NCBI GenBank assembly: GCA_003576705.1
Contig: QOZS01000003.1
Coordinates: 95,738-159,737 of the forward strand
Origin: Desertibaculum subflavum
Lineage (GTDB): Bacteria > Pseudomonadota > Alphaproteobacteria > Ferrovibrionales > Ferrovibrionaceae
DNA length: 64,000 nucleotides
Reading direction: 5' to 3'
Notes under the pieces: generated by a model
What the model was told of the DNA's origin: nothing
Databases searched by the model: none
Seen by the model: the letters and a program-made list of their open reading frames with translations, nothing else
Part shown: positions 59,581 through 64,000 of the stretch, piece after piece
How positions within the stretch are numbered: the stretch's first letter is position 1
How the letters are laid out: each line of letters starts with the position of its first letter
Made by a program: the position numbers and the translations under genes

Positions 59581-60639
59581 ATGCAGGTGATCACCGAGCT
59601 GCTGCTCGGCAAGGCCGATCCGGGCTTGCGCGAGCCCGAGCTGCCATTCGATATCGGCCGCACGGCGGAGAACGCGAAGCTGATCGAAAGCCTCGGCTTC
59701 GACGGCATCATGGCGACAGAGACCAAGGACGATCCCTTCCTGCTGCTGACGCTCGCCGCGCAGGCGACCACGCGGATCGGGCTGTCCTCGGCGGTGGCGA
59801 TCGCGTTTCCGCGCGCGCCGGCCTCGATGGCGCTGACGGCGTGGGGCCTGCAGAAGCTGGCGCGCGGGCGGTTCACCCTCGGCCTCGGTTCGCAGGTGAA
59901 GGCGCATCTGGTGCGCCGCTACGGGCTGAAGGCGGCGCCGCTGGCGCCCTGGATGCGTGACTATGTCGGCGCCGTGCGGGCGGTGTGGCATTGCTGGCAG
60001 AACGGGACACCGCTGAAATACGAGAGCGAGAATTATCGCCTCGACCTGATGGTGCCGCTGTTCAATCCGGGGCCGATCGAATGGCCGGACATCCCGATCC
60101 ATGTCGCGGCGGTGAACCGGTTCATGTGCCAGGCGGCCGGCGAGGTGGCGGACGGCATCCGCCCGCATCCGATCTGCACGCCGAAATACATCAACCAGGT
60201 GATGCGGCCGGCGGCGGCCGAAGGCGCGGCGAAAAGCGGGCGCGACCTGACGAAAGTGAAATGGGTGATGCGGCCGATGCTGGCGACTGCCGCAACGCCG
60301 GAGAAGCTCGCGCCGCGCATCCGCGACATCCGCGCCCGCGTGGCCTTCTATGCCTCGACGCCGGCCTATCGCCCGGCCTTCGACATCTTCGGCCTGCAGG
60401 ACCTGACGAAGCGGCTTTCCGTGCTGGCGCGCGAGCAGCGCTGGGAGGAGATGCCGGGCCAGATCACCGACGAGGTGATGCACACCTTCGCCGTGGTCGG
60501 CACGCATGACGAGATCGCCGACAAGATCGTCAGCCGCTATGCCGGCATCCTCGACCAGGTCGGCTTCTCCATCGCGGTGGAGAGCGAGCAGGACGCCGAG
60601 AAGCTGAAAGGCATGATCTCGCGCATCCAGGCGGGGTGA
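59581..60639 (+). CDS. LLM class F420-dependent oxidoreductase
   Basis: 352 residues. The N-terminus MQVITELLLGKADPGLREPE lacks the usual strand start and begins with a helix instead, as in TIGR03617-type members. Seen: KLIESLGFDGIMATETKDDP, QATTRIGLSSAVAIAFPRAP, LQKLARGRFTLGLGSQVKAH (family signature), WPDIPIHVAAVNRFMCQAAG and ILDQVGFSIAVESEQDAEKL. The family oxidises small organics with a deazaflavin or FMN. F420 synthesis genes are not in the window. This is the fourth family member here. Confidence 0.88.
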   Translation: MQVITELLLGKADPGLREPELPFDIGRTAENAKLIESLGFDGIMATETKDDPFLLLTLAAQATTRIGLSSAVAIAFPRAPASMALTAWGLQKLARGRFTLGLGSQVKAHLVRRYGLKAAPLAPWMRDYVGAVRAVWHCWQNGTPLKYESENYRLDLMVPLFNPGPIEWPDIPIHVAAVNRFMCQAAGEVADGIRPHPICTPKYINQVMRPAAAEGAAKSGRDLTKVKWVMRPMLATAATPEKLAPRIRDIRARVAFYASTPAYRPAFDIFGLQDLTKRLSVLAREQRWEEMPGQITDEVMHTFAVVGTHDEIADKIVSRYAGILDQVGFSIAVESEQDAEKLKGMISRIQAG

Positions 60640-60720
60640 CCGCCGGCGCGCGAAACCCATTGCCGCCCGACCGGCATCCATCGGAGACTGGCGGCGCGAC
60701 GGCGGGGGGCTGGGGGCGCG

Positions 60721-61455
60721 ATGCACCGGGACGAGATGCGCTGGTCGAATGCGATCACCGCGCTGTGCGGCGCAATTGCGGCGCTGGTCCTGCTGTACCT
60801 GCTGGCGCTGGTGCTGGATTCAGGCCGGGTCGACGCCCTGAGCGGCCAGAACGATCGCGTCCGCGCCTTTCTCGAGCTCGGCTATTTCGTCGCCAACATC
60901 GCGCTGCCGATCATCGCCGTGGCGGCGCTGATCTTCGCCCGCGGCCAGATCCAGGAGGCGCGCAACGCTCGCCGCGCCGCGCTCTACACCAATATCGACA
61001 GCCGCTGGTCGGAGCCGCGGATGTCCCGGGCGCGGCGGAACTTCTTCAAGATCATCGAGGATTTCATCGTCGAACACGGCGACGGGCGGCCGATCAGCGA
61101 ATACCTCGCCGATGCGGCGAACTATCGGAAGCTGCAGCTCTACATCGCCAAGCAGCTGTCGGACATGAAGCACAATGCCTATATGCGCTTCGAATCGATC
61201 ATGCTCCTGATCGACTACCTCGACTGGGTGGCCGTGCTGTGGAAGCGCGGCCTGCTTGACCTCGACGACCTCGATCACCTGCTCGGGCTCGTCTTCGTCG
61301 ACATGAACCGGCTGCTCGAGGCGCATTTCGAATCGGTGCGCGCCACCAACCGCTCGATGCACAACGGCAAGATGCCGGACCCCTATGCTGCGATCTCGGA
61401 GCTGGCCGCGGCGTTCCAGGCGCATTACGCGACGCGGCAGCCGCCCGCTCACTAG
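60721..61455 (+). CDS. Hypothetical membrane protein
   Basis: 244 residues; two hydrophobic helices near the start (ITALCGAIAALVLLYLLALV and LGYFVANIALPIIAVAALIF). A soluble helical part follows: IQEARNARRAALYTNIDSRW, FFKIIEDFIVEHGDGRPISE, KQLSDMKHNAYMRFESIMLL and LIDYLDWVAVLWKRGLLDLD. It resembles DUF4760-type proteins (two helices then an alpha-helical domain with a conserved Trp), but I am unsure. It converges on the small ORF at 61472-61576. Confidence 0.6.
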   Translation: MHRDEMRWSNAITALCGAIAALVLLYLLALVLDSGRVDALSGQNDRVRAFLELGYFVANIALPIIAVAALIFARGQIQEARNARRAALYTNIDSRWSEPRMSRARRNFFKIIEDFIVEHGDGRPISEYLADAANYRKLQLYIAKQLSDMKHNAYMRFESIMLLIDYLDWVAVLWKRGLLDLDDLDHLLGLVFVDMNRLLEAHFESVRATNRSMHNGKMPDPYAAISELAAAFQAHYATRQPPAH

Positions 61456-61471
61456 CAGGCAGCGTTCGGCC

Positions 61472-61576
61472 TCAGCCCTTCTTCTTGTCCTTGAAATCGT
61501 CGGGCACGCGCTTGTCGTCGCCCGGGCCCCAGGGGAAGGGGATTTCGGTGCCACCGACAATGGCATTGCGGCGCAT
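61472..61576 (-). CDS. 34-residue small protein
   Basis: A short gene of 34 codons with ATG at 61576 preceded by GGGAGATCCTC. It reads MRRNAIVGGTEIPFPWGPGD and ends KRVPDDFKDKKKG, before a TGA. It is basic at both ends and has a rigid central Pro/Trp stretch. Neither a membrane helix nor a known motif is visible. Reading frame, site and spacing support a real gene; no conservation test was possible. It converges on the membrane-protein gene ending 61455. Confidence 0.55.
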   Translation of the reverse strand: MRRNAIVGGTEIPFPWGPGDDKRVPDDFKDKKKG

Positions 61577-61654
61577 GAGGATCTCCCGGCTGCTCGGTCC
61601 GAATATAGGTAGCCGTGGAGGGGTGAACAACCCGTGCGCCGGCTTCGCTTGACG

Positions 61655-62377
61655 TCACCCCTTCCCCGCCCGCGCCGCCTTCCAGGCCTCGAAATCGCGC
61701 TTGGCCTCCTCGCCGGCGGTGGGGAACAGGCCCTTGAGGGAGCGGCCGCGCGCCACCTCGGCTTCGGCGAACTCTTCGTAGTGGTAGGTGGCGAGTGCCT
61801 CCTCGGCGACCGCCTCGACGATGTCGGGCGGGATCACCAGCACGGCGTCGCCGTCGCCCACCACGATGTCGCCCGGATAGACGGCGACGCCGCCGCAGGC
61901 GATCGGCAGCTGCAGGTCGATCGGGCGGTGCGCGATCGGCGAGGGCGGCGAGGAGGCGCGGCGGAGATAGGCCGGCAGGCCGGTCTTGGCGACGCCGTCG
62001 GTGTCGCGCAGGCCGCCATCGGTGACGATGCCGGCGCAGCCGCGCGCTTTCAGCCGGCCGACATAGAGATCGCCGGCGGAGGCGGCGCGGCTGTCGCCGC
62101 GGCTGTCCACCATCAGCACATGGCCGGGCGGGCATTCCTCCATCGCCTGCGGCTGGATGGTGGAGCGGTTGGTCGAAGTCGGGCCGTCCTTGTCCTCGCG
62201 CGAGGGGATGAAGCGCATGGTGTAGGCGATGCCGACCATGCGCGGCTGGCCGGCGCGCAGCGGCCAGACGTCGTAGAGGCACATGGACCGCAGGCCGCGC
62301 CGGTTCAACACGCCGGTCAGGGTGGAAGTGCCGACGCGGGCCAGCGCCTCGCGCAGATCCGGATTGAGCACGGTCAT
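61655..62377 (-). CDS. RraA/HMG aldolase-like protein
   Basis: 240 residues from ATG 62377 with GGAGGAGATATCG. RraA-type fold: LYDVWPLRAGQPRMVGIAYT, HVLMVDSRGDSRAASAGDLY, GCAGIVTDGGLRDTDGVAKT and GVAVYPGDIVVGDGDAVLVI (metal/substrate site). The family includes RNase E regulators, 4-hydroxy-4-methyl-2-oxoglutarate aldolases and oxaloacetate decarboxylases. The TDGGLRD motif fits HMG aldolase-type enzymes best. The C-terminal helix extends about 30 residues beyond E. coli RraA, as in aldolases. Confidence 0.85.
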   Translation of the reverse strand: MTVLNPDLREALARVGTSTLTGVLNRRGLRSMCLYDVWPLRAGQPRMVGIAYTMRFIPSREDKDGPTSTNRSTIQPQAMEECPPGHVLMVDSRGDSRAASAGDLYVGRLKARGCAGIVTDGGLRDTDGVAKTGLPAYLRRASSPPSPIAHRPIDLQLPIACGGVAVYPGDIVVGDGDAVLVIPPDIVEAVAEEALATYHYEEFAEAEVARGRSLKGLFPTAGEEAKRDFEAWKAARAGKG

Positions 62378-62549
62378 CGATATCTCCTCCCCGCTTTCGT
62401 TGCCCGCCCCATTGTCGCGCGGCGGCGGCCATCTTAGCCGGACAGGCCGGGCCTTTTCGACGCTGCTTTGCGCGTCACAGCAAAGTTCCTTGTTGCCGGC
62501 CCGGTGCCGGTTAGGATGCCGGCCGATCCTTGCACCGGCGAGGGTGCGC

Positions 62550-63467
62550 ATGCGGCGGGCGGGCGTCATGCGTTGGGTGCGGCTGGCGCTGTTTGCCGGC
62601 CTCGCCGGCTGTGCGGCGCCGGATCTCGGGGCCCCGCTTACCGCCTTCTCCGATTCCATCGGCAAGGCCGAGACCGCCTTCGCCAAGGCCGACCAGGCCG
62701 GGGCTGCGCGCGAAACGCAGCTCCGTATCGAGAGCGCGGTGGCCGTACCAAACCTGGTGATGAGGGGCAAGTCCGGCGGCGAATGCCGGACATCGAGCCT
62801 TGCCTGCACCCTGTGGCTCGACGGCGAGCCGCTGCGCCCCGCCACGCTGGTTCCCAAACAGCGGATACTGCTGCGCGAGCTGGCGAACTATGCGGAAGCA
62901 CTGAAACAGCTCGCCGCCGCGGATTCGGCGGGCAAGGTCAAGGCGGCGGCGGACAAGGCGACGCTCGCCGTCACCGGCATCGCGACATTGGTCTCCGGCG
63001 CACCCGCCGCCGGCTTCGCAGCGCCGATCGCGCAACTCGCCACCTGGATCTATGGCCGCTATCAGGACAACCTGAAGCGGAGCGCGATGCGCCACGCGGC
63101 CGACGAGATGGCGAAGGTGCTGCCGGACGCCACGGAGAAATTCGCCACCACGACGCGGCTGCTTCTGCTGCCGGAACGCGCCGCCGCCCAGGAAGAGGTC
63201 TCGCGCGCGGCCGACGAGTTCCGCCGCAAGCCGTCGGCCGCGGCGGCGACGGCCTATCTGGACAAGGCCGGGCGCATGGACGCGCTGCTCAAGGCCGATC
63301 CCGACGCCGTGTTCCGGCAGATCAACGAGACGCACAAGGAGCTGGTGCGGGTGCTCAACGACCGCGACCTGTCGCTGGCCGAGCTGTTCCAGCGGATCGA
63401 CAAGCTGGGCGCGGATATCGAGACACTGGCCAAGGCCTTCGAGGCTTTCGACAAGGCCGCGGGTTGA
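62550..63467 (+). CDS. Predicted lipoprotein of unknown function
   Basis: 305 residues from ATG 62550 (62568 is also possible). A lipoprotein signal (RLALFAGLAGCAAPDLG) puts acylated Cys near residue 22. The mature chain is mostly helical: GKAETAFAKADQAGAARETQ, LLRELANYAEALKQLAAADS, QEEVSRAADEFRRKPSAAAA and LFQRIDKLGADIETLAKAFE. Two Cys sit in GECRTSSLACTLWLDGE. It looks like a coiled-coil periplasmic scaffold. It precedes a second helical protein on the same strand by 26 bases. Confidence 0.65.
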   Translation: MRRAGVMRWVRLALFAGLAGCAAPDLGAPLTAFSDSIGKAETAFAKADQAGAARETQLRIESAVAVPNLVMRGKSGGECRTSSLACTLWLDGEPLRPATLVPKQRILLRELANYAEALKQLAAADSAGKVKAAADKATLAVTGIATLVSGAPAAGFAAPIAQLATWIYGRYQDNLKRSAMRHAADEMAKVLPDATEKFATTTRLLLLPERAAAQEEVSRAADEFRRKPSAAAATAYLDKAGRMDALLKADPDAVFRQINETHKELVRVLNDRDLSLAELFQRIDKLGADIETLAKAFEAFDKAAG

Positions 63468-63493
63468 GAGCCCAAAGCCGAGGAGCGAGGCGC

Positions 63494-63886
63494 ATGCCCC
63501 CCACCTTCGCCGAGATCGCCGCCGATGCCGAACAGGCGCTCCGGAAGCTCGATACGGTGAACAATGCGATCGTCGACGAGGCCGAGGCGATCCGCGCCAA
63601 GCCCAAGCTGACCGCCGACGACGATGCCCGGCTCACCGAGCTCGCCGAAGCAGAGAAGAAGATCCTGCGGGAGATCAGCGTCGTGGCGCTCGATGCCGTG
63701 CAGCGGCTCGACGCCAGCACCGACATCCAGGACCTGATCGCCAGGGTCCGGAAGATCAGCGCCGACCTGAACAAGGCGACGGCGAAGATCAGGAAGATCG
63801 GCAAGATCGCCGATGCCGTCGGCGCCGCCTCGGACGGCATCAAGAAGGTGAGCGACAAGCTCGCCAAGCTGGCGAAGGACGACTAG
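63494..63886 (+). CDS. Helical hypothetical protein, stop codon at an IS630 insertion point
   Basis: 130 residues, nearly all helix-forming: EIAADAEQALRKLDTVNNAI, LTELAEAEKKILREISVVAL, IQDLIARVRKISADLNKATA, KIRKIGKIADAVGAASDGIK. No signal peptide or domain is recognised. With the lipoprotein upstream it may make a membrane-bound plus soluble pair. The TAG stop (63884-63886) coincides with the TA target plus first G of the IS630 element, so the original C-terminus may have differed. Confidence 0.6.
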   Translation: MPPTFAEIAADAEQALRKLDTVNNAIVDEAEAIRAKPKLTADDDARLTELAEAEKKILREISVVALDAVQRLDASTDIQDLIARVRKISADLNKATAKIRKIGKIADAVGAASDGIKKVSDKLAKLAKDD

Positions 63887-64000
63887 AGCGGTTCACGGCT
63901 TTGTTGAATCGGCGGGGATTCCGGTTTTGGTCGATTTGTGATTCAAGATGCTGGCTGGAGCTGGAGGCCAGCATCGATGGCTCGACCTCTATCCAATGAT
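63886..64000 (+). mobile_element. IS630-family insertion sequence, left end
   Basis: The sequence starts GAGCGGTTCACGGCTTTGTT, a terminal inverted-repeat type of IS630 elements that insert at TA, and it follows directly after a TA. From 63977 a transposase frame opens with MARPLSND, the usual start of IS630-family transposases (MxRPLSNDLRERVV). Only eight codons are in the window, so right end and completeness are unknown. Confidence 0.75.
63977..64000 (+). CDS. IS630-family transposase, 3' part outside window
   Basis: Eight codons (MARPLSND) of the transposase N-terminus. In the family these residues begin a helix-turn-helix domain that binds the inverted repeats; the DDE catalytic core would follow. 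Nothing on completeness can be said. Confidence 0.7.

Overview
The window reads as a 64 kb stretch of chromosome from a high-GC alphaproteobacterium, most like the Rhodospirillales or Hyphomicrobiales. No rRNA or tRNA genes are visible, so the genus cannot be fixed. Evidence for the placement: strongly GC-biased third codon positions, a CpdR-type cell-cycle response regulator, an sdhCDAB operon, a DctP-type TRAP transporter, promoters of the CTTGAC-N17-CTATAT type, and a probable MmgR/alpha-r8-like small RNA. All assignments come from reading sequence motifs; no database search was possible.

Layout. 1-12 kb: the 3' part of a luciferase-like (LLM) flavin oxidoreductase, the sdhCDAB operon (minus strand), a lipoprotein, an enolase-superfamily enzyme, a Gfo/Idh/MocA dehydrogenase, two more LLM oxidoreductases, a BLUF blue-light photoreceptor and an acyl-CoA dehydrogenase. 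12-15 kb: an oxygen-sensing Fnr/FixK-type regulator, a divergent two-part hypothetical protein and a universal stress protein, with two near-perfect Fnr-type boxes. 15-24 kb: SMP-30 family hydrolase, uvrB, a GT41 TPR glycosyltransferase, trxC, an SDR, a GT9-like transferase coupled to a methyltransferase, cpdR, an N-formylglutamate amidohydrolase and the sRNA candidate. 24-34 kb: amidase, a cysteine-free peroxiredoxin paralogue, two transporters, a 1-Cys peroxiredoxin, an AtuA-like protein, ada coupled to a 2OG-Fe(II) oxygenase, and a soluble chemotaxis receptor.

35-45 kb: a second probable Fnr-controlled block (host-attachment-type protein, archaeal-type nucleoside phosphorylase, beta-CASP RNase). 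Then a uronate module: TRAP transporter, FadR-type regulator and uronate dehydrogenase, with a candidate operator over the regulator start. A benzoylformate-decarboxylase-like ThDP enzyme follows. 45-51 kb is the accessory region: an inverted pair of REP-like repeats, tandem winged-helix paralogues, a lower-GC TcmP plus three-Cys-motif (DUF5131) gene pair, and a higBA toxin-antitoxin locus with twin operators.

51-64 kb: small envelope and hypothetical proteins, a PagL lipid A deacylase, a LigB-type dioxygenase, PAS, CBS and MgtC proteins, another LLM oxidoreductase, a 34-residue small protein, an RraA-like protein and a lipoprotein/helical-protein pair. An IS630-family element begins exactly at a stop codon at the right edge.

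Three points deserve most attention: the TcmP/three-Cys pair as a little-studied putative defence or modification system; the small Fnr-type regulon linking the regulator, stress protein, attachment-type protein and perhaps nucleotide salvage; and the sRNA antisense to the cpdR-side gene cluster. Two copies of a GCCAAGG-rich long inverted repeat, both between convergent genes, look like a dispersed terminator-like element.
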